A stretch of 64,000 nt of DNA from Ruegeria atlantica (GCA_013032095.1 WQBJ01000001.1:124001-188000); one strand, 5' to 3'; shown: positions 54,368-63,994, counted from the stretch's first letter. The notes: generated from the sequence alone by a model not told the origin. Translations and numbers: made by a program.

Positions 54368-54609
54368 TGAGCAGCGAAGAGAAGCCCGGCCTCAGTTACA
54401 AAGCCCGGCGGCGCTGGTCGCTGGTGCTGCTGCTGATCGGGTTGCCGATTTATATCGTGGCGGTTGTGACGGTGGTGAACTGGCTCGACCGTCCGCCAAT
54501 CTGGCTGGAACTGCTGGTCTATGTCGGGCTGGGTATTGTATGGGCATTGCCATTCAAGTTTGTCTTCAAAGGGGTTGGCAAAGAAGACCCGGATCAAAAC
54601 TCTGAATAG
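54367..54609 (+). CDS. DUF2842 small membrane protein
   Basis: Protein of 80 residues with two membrane segments (about 18-38 and 46-66) and the SYKARRRWSLVLLLIGLP start typical of DUF2842. Its ATG overlaps the purA stop, so it is translated with purA. Function unknown; found widely in alphaproteobacteria next to purA. Confidence 0.85.
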   Translation: MSSEEKPGLSYKARRRWSLVLLLIGLPIYIVAVVTVVNWLDRPPIWLELLVYVGLGIVWALPFKFVFKGVGKEDPDQNSE

Positions 54610-54690
54610 TCGCTGGCGTTGCCGGGCTCTGATCTGCGTGCCAACCTAGTCAGGAGTAGGGTTTATCCTGGCGAAGAGGCGGGGGCAGTG

Positions 54691-54966
54691 ATGAAGAAAA
54701 CGTGTTTTGGCGCGTTGCTGGTGCTGGCGTCTGCTGTTTCTGCGCAGGCCAATGACCGGGAATATACGGTGGTCCCATATATCTAGGGTCCTGAGTTTCG
54801 AACCTCGCTTGATATCGGGCCAAACCCTCCGGTCGACGGTAATGTATCCATCTTCAACATTCTGGACGGTCTGTTCCTGATTGCCGGAGAAGCGCGCAAA
54901 GGGCGCTGGATTTTGCGTTCTAAAGTTAGCCCGTCCGTTGGGTCATTGAAGGCCAGCTTAGGATAG
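54691..54966 (+). pseudogene. Truncated outer-membrane protein gene
   Basis: A clear signal peptide (MKKTCFGALLVLASAVSAQA) with start at 54691 is followed by NDREYTVVPYI and an in-frame TAG at 54784. The same frame then continues with protein-like sequence (for example LDGLFLIAGEARKGRWIL) to a stop at 54964-54966. The pattern resembles beta-barrel outer-membrane proteins of over 200 residues. The gene has a nonsense codon and its 3' part is gone, ending inside the convergent GNAT gene. Confidence 0.55.
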
Positions 54967-55486
54967 CGCGGGCCATGGCGTGGTATTCTCCGGAAATCTC
55001 TTCGGCAATGCTGAGCGGGGTGGGCCAAGGCGCGGTCAAAGTTGCCTCGACCTGGCCGGTAAGCAAACTTAGTTCAGCGTCATGCTTGGCCGCAAGGCGC
55101 CGCATTTTCTGGTTGGTCGCAAGGCAGAGCATGTGAACTTCTCGAATGCCGCGATTGCGGGCCGCAGTGATGACCCGAGACAGCAGGGCATCTCCGATAC
55201 CGCGGTCTTGCCACTCGGTTTCGACGGTAAATGCGGCCTCGGCCACATGGGCTCTGTTGTCTGGCAAAATGCGCAGCTCACCCACACCGCGCAGGCAGGA
55301 ATCCGGAAAGGCCCCAAACACCAGCGCCGCATTGTCGAATATACCGGAAAGATAACCTTGAACGCATGCGGCACTGATCGAAGCTCCGAACCGAGATGTC
55401 AGAGCTTCGCTGTCCAGGCTGTTGAAGTGACTTATTATTTTTGGTTTATCGTAAATTCTGAGACGTCGAATTGGAAGTTCATACAT
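54926..55486 (-). CDS. GNAT family N-acetyltransferase
   Basis: Acetyltransferase of 186 residues. The acetyl-CoA-binding loop is VETEWQDRGIGDALLSRVI near residue 89, followed by MLCLATNQKMRRLAAKHDAEL near 119. The substrate is unknown. It resembles the stand-alone GNAT domains seen in protein-acetyltransferase-like fusions. Start ATG at 55486. Its end lies over the decayed outer-membrane gene on the other strand. Confidence 0.85.
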   Translation of the reverse strand: MYELPIRRLRIYDKPKIISHFNSLDSEALTSRFGASISAACVQGYLSGIFDNAALVFGAFPDSCLRGVGELRILPDNRAHVAEAAFTVETEWQDRGIGDALLSRVITAARNRGIREVHMLCLATNQKMRRLAAKHDAELSLLTGQVEATLTAPWPTPLSIAEEISGEYHAMARAILSWPSMTQRTG

Positions 55487-55617
55487 GGCGCGACCCTTGT
55501 TTGAACAGCACTTGTGAATATGTCATCTTGCGTCGTTTTGTATCACGTTTCTGCGTTGCAGCATAGCTTTGCGCCGTGCAAATGCGCTTAAATGGCGAAA
55601 TGCAATTCGTCTTTGCA

Positions 55618-55649
55618 AGAAAAATGGGCCAGAGGAACCTCTGACCCAT
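55618..55649 (-). terminator. Rho-independent terminator of the acidic-protein gene
   Basis: On the minus strand ATGGGTCAGAGG pairs with CCTCTGGCCCAT (12 bp, one G-U) and is followed by five T in a row. It lies 23 bases after the stop at 55672. Confidence 0.88.
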
Positions 55650-55671
55650 CGTATATTGATTGAGGTGGCTA

Positions 55672-57264
55672 CTAACCTGCAGCTCGCTCGTCGTCAGGGC
55701 GGAAGCCGATCTGGGTTGAGGCCGAGAAACGTCCTCCACCTGCCTTTTCAATTTTTCCGTCCCGCAACAGTTGACCAAATGAACGCAGGCTTTCCTCTCG
55801 GTTGAAATCGTCCTGCTTGAGCGAGCGAATCTTGTTCATCAACTGAGGCCGTGAGAACTGTTCTTGGCCCTCGATGAAGGAAAGATACGCTGCGGCGGCC
55901 TCCAACAAGTCCGACAGGGATTGCGCACCTTGTTCCTCGGCGAACTGGGCAAAGCCGCCTTCCTCAGGCGTTTCGTCATCGGACTCGCTCGTAACTCGGC
56001 GTGGAGAGATCGGTCCCGCGTCTGCGTCCTGATTGTCGATACGTTGTTCCGCCACTAGTTTAAGCGGCGCGGAGACCTCGCTGCTGGGGCGCGCAGTGGT
56101 AACTTCTACTTCAGGGCGGCGGGGGCTGACAACCGAGGACAGATCGCCGCGATAGCCATGCTCATCACCGTCTTTCTTAACAGTCCCCTTGTCACTGCGT
56201 TCGGCTTCTGTCGCAGCAACGGCAGCACGCAAATGTGTGTACGCTTCGCGTTGGTTGCTGGTGTTCGGGTCATTCAAATGCTCGCCGGCTTTGTCCATTA
56301 GGCGTGAAACATCTTGATCCATTTCAAGATTTTCAGTGTCCGCCTGGGCTGCACGGTTTGCCAGAATGGATTCCACGCTGGAAATCTCGTCCAGCAGGTT
56401 AATCTCGTCATCCTCGGTCAGGACGCCTTCTTCAGTCTCGGTATCGATTTCATCGTCCGCGGCGTCGCTGAGGATGTTGGTAACTTCTTCCTCTTCTTCG
56501 AGATCAGTGAACCAAGTGTCCGGCAGGGCATTGTCTTTTTCGAGCTGATCTTCGAGTTCAGCGTTCGTTTCCAGAGCTTCTGGTTCGCTTTCCGATTCCG
56601 AAATCTCTACCTCTTCGGTTTCAGCGACGAGCTCTGCTTCGGGCTCTGCCGCTTCCTCAGCGTCGATTGGTGTATCAACGAACGCGCTTGATTCTGCGGT
56701 GTCATTCAAATCCGCAGGATCCAATGAGCCGGCAGCAAAAGCCGCAGCGACCGCATCGGAAGGACCGGCACTTTTCATCAGGGCCGTGTCTTCGTCTTCT
56801 GTATAAATGACCGAGTTTTCCTCGGAATGAGAGACAACAGCCCGGATGCGTTGCAGCTTGGCCGCTATGCTGTCAGCAGCAGGCGCCGGGGCATCTTCGA
56901 CGGTTTCAGCCTCTGGAAAAAACGGTTGCGTGGGGGGCGAGGGGGGAGGTGTATTGATGGTGTTCAGGTCCGGTGCGCTGGCGGCGGGTTGCGATGGCGC
57001 TGCGGCATTTTCAGTGGCGCGGATCAGCAATCCAGCCTCGTTCTGGCTGGCCTCAACTCTGCGCGAAGCGTCCCGCTGAGCGATCCGTGTCAGCATTTCT
57101 GTATCGGGTTGCGGAGGCTCAGAACCAAAGTAGCGGTCATCGGCAGCGAGGTCCCGAAAGTACTCGGCAATCGCTTTCATCGTCTCAAAGGAGTCGTCAA
57201 ATCCTTCTAAAGTGCATGAGAAGGTTCCGTAAGAAACGGTCAATACCTTGTTATTCTGTACCAT
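55672..57264 (-). CDS. Long acidic protein of unknown function
   Basis: Protein of 530 residues, no signal peptide or membrane segment. Three parts are seen. A conserved-looking N-terminal 75 residues begins MVQNNKVLTVSYGTFSCTLEG and includes MKAIAEYFRDLAADDRYFG. A long low-complexity middle (about 85-330) is rich in Glu, Asp, Ala and Ser. The C-terminal 80 residues (SDLLEAAAAYLSFIEGQEQF to the end) could form a helical domain. I recall similar Rhodobacterales proteins without assigned function. It starts at the ATG at 57264, after AGAGGA, and ends at a clear terminator. Confidence 0.8.
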   Translation of the reverse strand: MVQNNKVLTVSYGTFSCTLEGFDDSFETMKAIAEYFRDLAADDRYFGSEPPQPDTEMLTRIAQRDASRRVEASQNEAGLLIRATENAAAPSQPAASAPDLNTINTPPPSPPTQPFFPEAETVEDAPAPAADSIAAKLQRIRAVVSHSEENSVIYTEDEDTALMKSAGPSDAVAAAFAAGSLDPADLNDTAESSAFVDTPIDAEEAAEPEAELVAETEEVEISESESEPEALETNAELEDQLEKDNALPDTWFTDLEEEEEVTNILSDAADDEIDTETEEGVLTEDDEINLLDEISSVESILANRAAQADTENLEMDQDVSRLMDKAGEHLNDPNTSNQREAYTHLRAAVAATEAERSDKGTVKKDGDEHGYRGDLSSVVSPRRPEVEVTTARPSSEVSAPLKLVAEQRIDNQDADAGPISPRRVTSESDDETPEEGGFAQFAEEQGAQSLSDLLEAAAAYLSFIEGQEQFSRPQLMNKIRSLKQDDFNREESLRSFGQLLRDGKIEKAGGGRFSASTQIGFRPDDERAAG

Positions 57265-57387
57265 CAGACGCACGTCCTCTACAAACTACGAGAGCCACTC
57301 AACACTGCGACAGACACACCTGTGGCTCGGAACTCTCTGCATCAACTTACCATTTTGTGGTCTCAATGTGACCAAAACCGGGAAAAA

Positions 57388-58095
57388 ATGATCAATCCTC
57401 AAAAAAGTACAGCAATTGTGCGATCTGAGAGACCAATTGCGTTGGTCGGCGGCGGTCAGGTCGGGCCTGACGATCTAAAGCTGGTGCTGATTCGCGTCAA
57501 TTCGGTTGTGGCCGCAGATGGTGGAGCGGTACCACTAATGGACATGGGGCATATGCCGGATGCGGTGATAGGAGATTTTGATTCGCTGGGCAGCAACTAT
57601 CGAGCTCAAATCCCGGAAGAGCGATTGTTCCCGATCCGCGAACAGGACAGCACGGATTTCGACAAGGCGCTGCGCAGCGTAGAGGCCCCCTTGGTGCTGG
57701 GAGTTGGTTTTTTGGGCGGGAGGTTGGATCACCAACTGGCGGTGCTCAATGCACTGGTGCGGTTGCGAGATCGTCCCTGCCTGCTGCTGGGAGAACGCGA
57801 AGTCGTGTTTCTCGCGCCTCCCAGAATCATGCTCAGCCTGACGCCCGGCGATGTAGTCTCATTGTTTCCATTCGAGCGAGTGACCGGCCGAAGTCGAGGG
57901 TTGGAGTGGCCGATCGATAACCTGGTGCTAGAACCGAATGGACGCGTCGGGACCTCCAATCGCGCGTTGGCGGACGTAGAGTTGTCGGTGAATGGGCCGG
58001 GCCTATTGGTGATGGTGCCGCGCGCGGCGTTGGATCAGGTCATGCAGGCGTTTCTGTCGGAGAAGACCGAGCGCTGGCCCGCTCGTGCAGAATGA
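57388..58095 (+). CDS. thiN: Thiamine diphosphokinase
   Basis: Converts thiamine to thiamine diphosphate. The 235 residues include VVAADGGAVPLMDMGHMPDAVIGDFDSLG (residues about 44-72; key residues DGG and GDFDS), then QDSTDFDKAL near 91 and GGRLDHQLA near 114. These are the substrate-binding motifs of the family. The ATG at 57388 has a weak ribosome binding site; the open frame begins earlier. The end overlaps the convergent exporter gene by 56 bases. Confidence 0.93.
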   Translation: MINPQKSTAIVRSERPIALVGGGQVGPDDLKLVLIRVNSVVAADGGAVPLMDMGHMPDAVIGDFDSLGSNYRAQIPEERLFPIREQDSTDFDKALRSVEAPLVLGVGFLGGRLDHQLAVLNALVRLRDRPCLLLGEREVVFLAPPRIMLSLTPGDVVSLFPFERVTGRSRGLEWPIDNLVLEPNGRVGTSNRALADVELSVNGPGLLVMVPRAALDQVMQAFLSEKTERWPARAE

Positions 58096-58954
58096 CGTAA
58101 AGGCCCGCAGCAATGGTGATCGCAATTCCGATAGCTGCAATTCCGTTGGGAAGATCATGAAAGATGAGCCAGCCGAACAGAGTAGCCATCGGAATTTCCA
58201 GATACTGCATCGGCGCCAGCGTAGCCGAGGGCGCGAAGCGCAGCGACCACGTCATCAACAGATGCGCGACGGTGCCCAGCAACCCGATGGCCACCAGCAA
58301 TAGGTGTATGTCCGAGTGCGGTATGATCAGCGACACGGCCCAGGTGCCACCGATTGATCCGGCCAACAGGACCGGTATCAACAAGATGGTGGCCATCAGG
58401 CCCGAAACGGCTTGCAAGGCGATTGGGTCGGTCTCCTTGGCGATCTGGCGGGTCACCAGCATGAACAGAGAAAAAAGCAGCGCTACTACAAGTGGCAACA
58501 GGGCCGCAGCGCCCACCTGTACAAAGCTGGGCTGGATGACCAGCAATGTACCGACAAAGCCAACGGCGCAGGCAATCAGGCGGCGCGGGCCGACGGTTTC
58601 TCCCAAGACGTATTTGCCCAGAATCAACATGATGAACGGCATTACAAAGATGATGGCGATCGCATCGGCCAGCGGCAGGAAAAGCAGTGAACTGAACATG
58701 GCCGAGAGTGCGAGGATATGCAGAACCGTGCGAATGAAGGTAAGCCGTAGAATGCGGCCACGCATGCGCAGTGTTCGGCCTGTCAGTAGGGCCAGCGGGA
58801 TCAGCACCAGCGCCTGAACGGCAAAGCGGACAAAGACAAGCATGCCAATTGGAGTGGTTTCGCTCAACAGCTTCGCCACCGCGTCGCCCATCGGCGCGAT
58901 GATACAAAAGCCAAGCATCAGGGCGATGCCAAAGACCGGACGATCCTGTGTCAT
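58040..58954 (-). CDS. DMT/EamA family membrane exporter
   Basis: Membrane transporter of 304 residues with two EamA repeats (about 10-140 and 150-290) and about ten membrane segments. Visible are ADAIAIIFVMPFIMLILGK near residue 95 and SATLAPMQYLEIPMATLFGW near 245. The substrate is unknown; the family exports metabolites or drugs. I start at the ATG at 58954, at the conserved domain. Convergent with thiN, overlapping its last 56 bases. Confidence 0.9.
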   Translation of the reverse strand: MTQDRPVFGIALMLGFCIIAPMGDAVAKLLSETTPIGMLVFVRFAVQALVLIPLALLTGRTLRMRGRILRLTFIRTVLHILALSAMFSSLLFLPLADAIAIIFVMPFIMLILGKYVLGETVGPRRLIACAVGFVGTLLVIQPSFVQVGAAALLPLVVALLFSLFMLVTRQIAKETDPIALQAVSGLMATILLIPVLLAGSIGGTWAVSLIIPHSDIHLLLVAIGLLGTVAHLLMTWSLRFAPSATLAPMQYLEIPMATLFGWLIFHDLPNGIAAIGIAITIAAGLYVILHERASARSSPTETPA

Positions 58955-58994
58955 ACCCGCGACGCTACGGGGATTGTTGCCCGATGAAAAGCAT

Positions 58995-59405
58995 TTAGGG
59001 CAGGGGTTGGACCTTGGTATAATCCGGCCCAATGCAGGTGGGCAGGTCGTCACCCAGCTTTATCCAGTCAAGCTTTTCCTCATGTGCTACGTGCAGGGTA
59101 GGTACCAGCTGGTTCGGGTCCGCCAGAGTCGCTACGTACAGGTGCAGAACGTCCGACATGGATTGCGATCGAAACGAGATCGGCGTTCCACAGTCAGGGC
59201 AAAAGCTACGCTCAACTCCGGGGGACGAGTTGAAGGTTTTCGGAAGCTTCCCGGCCCAGCGCCACTGACCATCACGCACTCCGAAATAAGTTGTCATTGG
59301 CGCGGCGCATTGCCGTCTGCAGCTATCGCAGTGGCAGGTGACGCAGGAGAGGGCAGGAGGTTCAACTTCGTAACGGATTTTGCCGCACAGACAATGTCCA
59401 CGCAT
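58995..59405 (-). CDS. GFA family protein (Gfa-like zinc protein)
   Basis: Zinc-binding protein of 136 residues of the glutathione-dependent formaldehyde-activating enzyme (GFA) family. Cys motifs are CLCGKIRY at the start, CVTCHCDSCRRQC near residue 21 and CPDCG near 69. These build the zinc sites. Real formaldehyde activation is often not shown for members, so the role is open. Start ATG at 59405 after GGAGG. Lies beside sdaA. Confidence 0.9.
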   Translation of the reverse strand: MRGHCLCGKIRYEVEPPALSCVTCHCDSCRRQCAAPMTTYFGVRDGQWRWAGKLPKTFNSSPGVERSFCPDCGTPISFRSQSMSDVLHLYVATLADPNQLVPTLHVAHEEKLDWIKLGDDLPTCIGPDYTKVQPLP

Positions 59406-59426
59406 GGTCTCCCTCCTGTTGTGGCG

Positions 59427-60800
59427 TCAGCAGTTGGGTATGTTTACCGCCAACCCGCCCAACGATGTTTCCTTGTATTTCTCGTGCATATCGTGGCCGG
59501 TTTGACGCATGGTTTCGATAACGGAATCCAGCGGTACAAAGTGTTTCCCGTCACCTCGTAAAGCCAGCGATGCCGCTGAAACGGCTTTGATCGCCGCCAG
59601 ACCATTTCGTTCGATGCACGGCACTTGCACCAGCCCGGCAACTGGGTCGCAGGTCATGCCCAGATGGTGCTCGAGCGCGATTTCGGCGGCGTTTTCCACC
59701 TGTTCGGGCGTACCGCCCATGACGGCGCACAGACCTGCTGCTGCCATAGCGGATGCACTTCCGACCTCGGCCTGACAACCTGCTTCGGCCCCTGAGATCG
59801 AAGCGTTATATTTCACCAGACCGCCAATAGCGGCGGCTGTCAGCAAGAAATCCTCGACGTGGCTTTCCGAAGACCCAGGCACGTGGTCGAGGTAATAACG
59901 CAGCACAGCAGGCATCGTGCCTGCAGCGCCATTGGTCGGCGCAGTGACCACTTGCCCGCCGGCGGCGTTTTCCTCATTTACCGCCATCGCGTAGACACTC
60001 ATCCAGTCATTGATGGTGTGTGGTGCGTTCAGGTTCATTCCACGCTCAGCCAGCAGTGCTTCGTGAATACCCTTGGCGCGGCGGCGTACACTCAGACCTC
60101 CGGGCAGGATGCCATCAGTCTTCAGGCCACGTTCGATACAGTTATTCATTACCTCCCACAGGCGCGCCGTTCCCTTAGCGAAACTGTTGGCGCAGCCGCG
60201 CGCGATTTCGTTCTCGCGCTTCATCTGGGCGATGGTCTTGCCGCTGTCCCTGGCCATCTCCAGCATCTCGGCGGCCGAATGGAAAGGGTAGGGAACGGGC
60301 GGACCGTCATTAGTGTCTTTGCCCTCGGCCAGTTCCTCTTCGGTGAGGACAAAGCCACCGCCAACCGAGTAGTAAACCTGCCGCAGGATAACATCGCCCT
60401 GTGCATCAGTGGCCATCAGGATCATGCCGTTGGCGTGGCCCGGCAGATTGTTTTCGTAGTCAAAGATCAGGTCGGTCTTTGGGTCGAACTGAAGCGTCGG
60501 CAGGCCTTCGGGCGACACGGTGTGCGTGGCGGTGATTTCGGCCAGCGCGGCTTCGGCCTTGTCGTTGTCGTAGGTGTCCGGCACGAACCCGGCCAGCCCG
60601 AGGATGGTGGCGCGGTCAGTTGCATGGCCGACACCGGTAAAGGCCAATGATCCGTGTAGCGATCCGCGTAGTCCGGCGAATTCGAACGGCGACGCGCGCA
60701 TCATGTCAAGGAACCGCGCGGCTGCAACCATTGGCCCCATTGTGTGAGACGATGACGGGCCGATGCCCACTTTGAACATATCGAAGACAGATAGAAACAT
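59427..60800 (-). CDS. sdaA: L-serine ammonia-lyase, iron-sulfur dependent
   Basis: Deaminates L-serine to pyruvate. The 457 residues are the single-chain form: an N-terminal beta-type domain with [17 protein letters not shown] (8-24), and a C-terminal alpha-type domain. The Cys for the 4Fe-4S cluster are in [12 protein letters not shown], the following LCAVMGG, and [12 protein letters not shown]. The ATG at 60800 is set by the family start [10 protein letters not shown]. The GST gene upstream ends two bases before this start. Confidence 0.96.
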   Translation of the reverse strand: MFLSVFDMFKVGIGPSSSHTMGPMVAAARFLDMMRASPFEFAGLRGSLHGSLAFTGVGHATDRATILGLAGFVPDTYDNDKAEAALAEITATHTVSPEGLPTLQFDPKTDLIFDYENNLPGHANGMILMATDAQGDVILRQVYYSVGGGFVLTEEELAEGKDTNDGPPVPYPFHSAAEMLEMARDSGKTIAQMKRENEIARGCANSFAKGTARLWEVMNNCIERGLKTDGILPGGLSVRRRAKGIHEALLAERGMNLNAPHTINDWMSVYAMAVNEENAAGGQVVTAPTNGAAGTMPAVLRYYLDHVPGSSESHVEDFLLTAAAIGGLVKYNASISGAEAGCQAEVGSASAMAAAGLCAVMGGTPEQVENAAEIALEHHLGMTCDPVAGLVQVPCIERNGLAAIKAVSAASLALRGDGKHFVPLDSVIETMRQTGHDMHEKYKETSLGGLAVNIPNC

Positions 60801-60801
60801 A

Positions 60802-61503
60802 TCAGGTAGCTGAGCCTTCTTCAGGTGTAGCGTAACTCGGAGACGTGAACGGCGAAACCCCCAACCCCTCGGCAAGGATGGCGGCTTGGGTCGCGGGCCG
60901 GGATTCCAGCCGGGTCAGGATCTTTTGCAGATGGGGCGTGTCCGCCAGTTGGAACCAACTGCGGTCGGATTTGGCAGGATACAGGGCCATCCAGCGCATC
61001 TGGCAGGCCAAATAATAGGTCAGAACCGACGGACGATCTGCGTTCAACCAGACCGGTGCCTGCTGCGCCTGGGCGTCTAGGACGCGTAGGTGTTGGCGCA
61101 GGCGCGGGCGGATGCCGGTGCGCAGGGCTTCGGCCTGCCTGGGGTCTATGTATTTCTCGGCATAGAACAAAATGCGCAGATCGGCGTGCAACGTATTCGA
61201 CGCAAAGAATAGCCATTTCAGAAATGCCGCCCGATCTGGGCTGTCTGGGGCAGGCGCCAATTTCTCATGCGTGTCTGCTAACCACAGCAGAATGGCCGCC
61301 GTTTCAAAGATCGGTCCCTGTGGAGTTTCCAACACCGGGATCAAACCGTTCGGGTTTAGCGCCCTGTAAGCCGCACTATCCTGTTCGTTCCGGCGACGAT
61401 CCACCAGAACGGTTTCATAAGGGAGGCCCATCTCTTCCAGCGCCAATCTGATCACCAGAGAGGCGTTGTCGGGGGCATAGTGCAAGCGATAGGGCGCAGT
61501 CAT
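60802..61503 (-). CDS. Glutathione S-transferase family protein
   Basis: Protein of 233 residues with an N-terminal thioredoxin-like domain (LHYAPDNASLVIRLALEEMG, then PVLETPQGPIFETAAIL) and a helical C-terminal domain. The substrate is unknown. It lies directly upstream of sdaA with one base between, so they share a message. The promoter region, shared with rpiA, holds an 18-base palindrome. Confidence 0.9.
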   Translation of the reverse strand: MTAPYRLHYAPDNASLVIRLALEEMGLPYETVLVDRRRNEQDSAAYRALNPNGLIPVLETPQGPIFETAAILLWLADTHEKLAPAPDSPDRAAFLKWLFFASNTLHADLRILFYAEKYIDPRQAEALRTGIRPRLRQHLRVLDAQAQQAPVWLNADRPSVLTYYLACQMRWMALYPAKSDRSWFQLADTPHLQKILTRLESRPATQAAILAEGLGVSPFTSPSYATPEEGSAT

Positions 61504-61550
61504 GTCTTGAATGTATATCGGGGCGTTGGGGGCGAAAGTCTTGATTGCGA

Positions 61551-61568
61551 CGTTTCCAATTGGAAACG
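61551..61568. promoter_or_regulatory. 18-base perfect palindrome between gst and rpiA
   Basis: CGTTTCCAATTGGAAACG is identical to its own complement. It lies 48 bases before the gst start and 103 before rpiA. A dimeric regulator site for either divergent unit is likely; the regulator is unknown. Confidence 0.5.
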
Positions 61569-61670
61569 CGTATTTTAGTCACATGTTTGCGATGCAGGGG
61601 GCTGAATTGGCACTCGCAGTTGGTGGGTGCATTTCGTATAAGTCCCATAGCAATACAGGGAAACGCTGCC

Positions 61671-62456
61671 ATGACCCGAGATCTGTCGCCCATCGAAAAG
61701 GCCAAATTTGCTGCCGCGCGCCGTGCGGCGGACATGGTTCAAGATGGAATGCGCGTTGGTTTGGGGACTGGATCAACTGCCGCCTGGATGGTGCACCGTA
61801 TCGGCGAACGGGTGCGGAACGAGGGGTTGCGGGTCAAGGGTGTGCCAACTTCGACCCGCACCGCGCAACTGGCCCGTGAAGTCGGGATCGAGGTCGTTTC
61901 GCTGGATCAGGCCGGTTGGCTGGACCTGACCATCGACGGCGCGGATGAGTTCGACGGAGAGTTGAACCTGATCAAGGGCGGCGGCGGTGCGCATCTACAG
62001 GAAAAGATTGTCGCCACAGCCAGCGACCAGATGATCGTTATCGCGGATGCCGGGAAAGAAGTTGAAACGCTGGGGGCGTTCCCGCTGCCGGTCGAAGTGA
62101 TCCCCTTTGGCTGGCAAACCACGCGCACCCTGATCGAAGAAGCGCTAGACACAATGGATGTCCTAGGCACCTCGACGATGCTGCGGATGAATGGCGAAGC
62201 GCCATTTGTGACAGATGAGGGGAACCACATCCTTGACCTGCATCTGCAGCGCATCGGCAATGCGCGGCAACTGGCTCTGGTGCTTAATCAGGTGCCGGGT
62301 GTGGTCGAAAATGGACTGTTTATCGATATCTGTGACACCGTCGTAATCGGTCATGGTGATGGCCGGGTTGAACTGCGAGATCTCAATGGTGGCACCACCG
62401 AACTGGACCAATTGGTCGAGGGCGGTGACAACCTGTTCTCGGATCTGGCGGATTAA
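61671..62456 (+). CDS. rpiA: Ribose-5-phosphate isomerase A
   Basis: Interconverts ribose 5-phosphate and ribulose 5-phosphate. The 262 residues hold the family motifs GLGTGSTAAWMV near residue 29, DGADEFD near 87 and KGGGGAHLQEK near 102 with the catalytic acids and lysine. I start at the ATG at 61671, which has AGGGAAACG upstream. Single gene; gor follows after 179 bases. Confidence 0.96.
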   Translation: MTRDLSPIEKAKFAAARRAADMVQDGMRVGLGTGSTAAWMVHRIGERVRNEGLRVKGVPTSTRTAQLAREVGIEVVSLDQAGWLDLTIDGADEFDGELNLIKGGGGAHLQEKIVATASDQMIVIADAGKEVETLGAFPLPVEVIPFGWQTTRTLIEEALDTMDVLGTSTMLRMNGEAPFVTDEGNHILDLHLQRIGNARQLALVLNQVPGVVENGLFIDICDTVVIGHGDGRVELRDLNGGTTELDQLVEGGDNLFSDLAD

Positions 62457-62635
62457 GGAGCGTTCCGGGTGCCAAGTGCCGAATGTCAAATAATCGCAAA
62501 CCGGAAATCGTGGATCAAACGCCCGCTTTCAGTTTCGGCTTACTCTTTGACTCAGAATGAATTGCAACTTTGGAAGTAAACCATATCTGAGGGTTGCTGA
62601 AATTCACCCCAATCAGAACAATGACGGGAAATACT

Positions 62636-63994
62636 ATGAGCTTTGACTATGATCTGTTCGTCATCGGAGGCGGCTCGGGTGGCGTTCGCGCGGCGCGCGT
62701 GGCTGCTGGTGAGAACGGTGCCAAGGTGGCGCTGGCCGAAGAGGACCGTTATGGCGGCACCTGCGTCATTCGTGGCTGTGTGCCGAAAAAGCTAATGGTC
62801 TTTGCCAGCGAGTTCTCGGGCATGGTCGGTGATGCGCAGGCTTACGGATGGGACATTCAGCCGGGTGCTTTGAACTGGAACACGTTCCACGGAAAGTTGG
62901 TGGCGGAATTGGACCGATTGGAAGGAATCTATCGCAACATCCTGAAGAATAACGGTGTCGAAAGCTTCGACCAGCGTGCGCATGTCGTTGATGCACATAC
63001 GATTGAGCTGGCCGATGGTACGCGTAAGACGGCCAAACATATTCTGATCGCCACGGGTGGCCGCCCGGTTGTGCCCGAGTTTCCGGGTTCGGAACTGGCG
63101 ATTACCTCGAACGAGATCTTTCACTTAGAGGAACTGCCCGAAAGTATTCTGATCGTTGGTGGCGGCTATATCGCCAGCGAATTTGCTGGAATTATGAACG
63201 GGATGGGTGTGAAGACCACCCAGTTCTATCGCGGTGCGCAAATCCTGCGCGGTTTCGACGAAGAGGCGCGCGGGCTGATCAGCGAAGAGATGTGCCAGAA
63301 CGGCATCGATCTGCATTTGGGCACCAACGTGCTTGAGATGAAAAAGCAGGGTGACAAGATTTGGGTCAAGGCCACCAACGGGTCTGAACAACTGTTTGAC
63401 GTGGTCATGTATGCCACCGGACGCGCGCCGAATGCCGACAATCTGGGGCTCGAGGCCATTGGTGTCGAACGTGGCCGCAAGGGTGAGATCATTGTGGACG
63501 AATACAGCCAGACTGGTGTGCCTTCGATATACGCGATCGGGGATGTGACCGACCGCGTGAACCTGACACCTGTTGCGATCCGCGAGGGCATGGCCTTTGT
63601 CGAGACCGTCTTCAAAGGCAACCCGACCCCGGTCGATCACGAACTAATTCCGACCGCGATCTTCACTCAGCCGGAGTTCGGCACCGTGGGCCTCAGTGAA
63701 GAAGACGCAGCGGCACAGGAACCGATTGAAGTTTACGCAACCTCGTTCAAACCGATGCAGAAGTCGTTTGCCGGCGGCACGCAGCGCGTGTTGATGAAGC
63801 TGATTGTCAGTCAGGCGACTCGGAAAGTGTTGGGCTGCCACATTGTGGCGCCGGGGGCAGGTGAGATGATCCAACTGGCCGGAATTGCCGTAAAGATGGG
63901 CGCGACCAAGGAAGATTTCGACCGCACGGTAGCCGTTCATCCGGTCATGGCCGAGGAACTGGTTACAATGCGGCAACCTGTGCGCACTGCTTGA
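62636..63994 (+). CDS. gor: Glutathione reductase
   Basis: NADPH-dependent reduction of oxidised glutathione. The 452 residues show the FAD motif GGGSGG near residue 11, the redox pair Cys43 and Cys48 in GGTCVIRGCVPKK, and the NADP motif GGGYIASEFAG near 171. The C-terminal catalytic His is in VAVHPVMAEELVT. The ATG at 62636 starts the conserved domain, preceded by GACGGGAA. The gene ends six bases before the window edge. Confidence 0.96.
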   Translation: MSFDYDLFVIGGGSGGVRAARVAAGENGAKVALAEEDRYGGTCVIRGCVPKKLMVFASEFSGMVGDAQAYGWDIQPGALNWNTFHGKLVAELDRLEGIYRNILKNNGVESFDQRAHVVDAHTIELADGTRKTAKHILIATGGRPVVPEFPGSELAITSNEIFHLEELPESILIVGGGYIASEFAGIMNGMGVKTTQFYRGAQILRGFDEEARGLISEEMCQNGIDLHLGTNVLEMKKQGDKIWVKATNGSEQLFDVVMYATGRAPNADNLGLEAIGVERGRKGEIIVDEYSQTGVPSIYAIGDVTDRVNLTPVAIREGMAFVETVFKGNPTPVDHELIPTAIFTQPEFGTVGLSEEDAAAQEPIEVYATSFKPMQKSFAGGTQRVLMKLIVSQATRKVLGCHIVAPGAGEMIQLAGIAVKMGATKEDFDRTVAVHPVMAEELVTMRQPVRTA

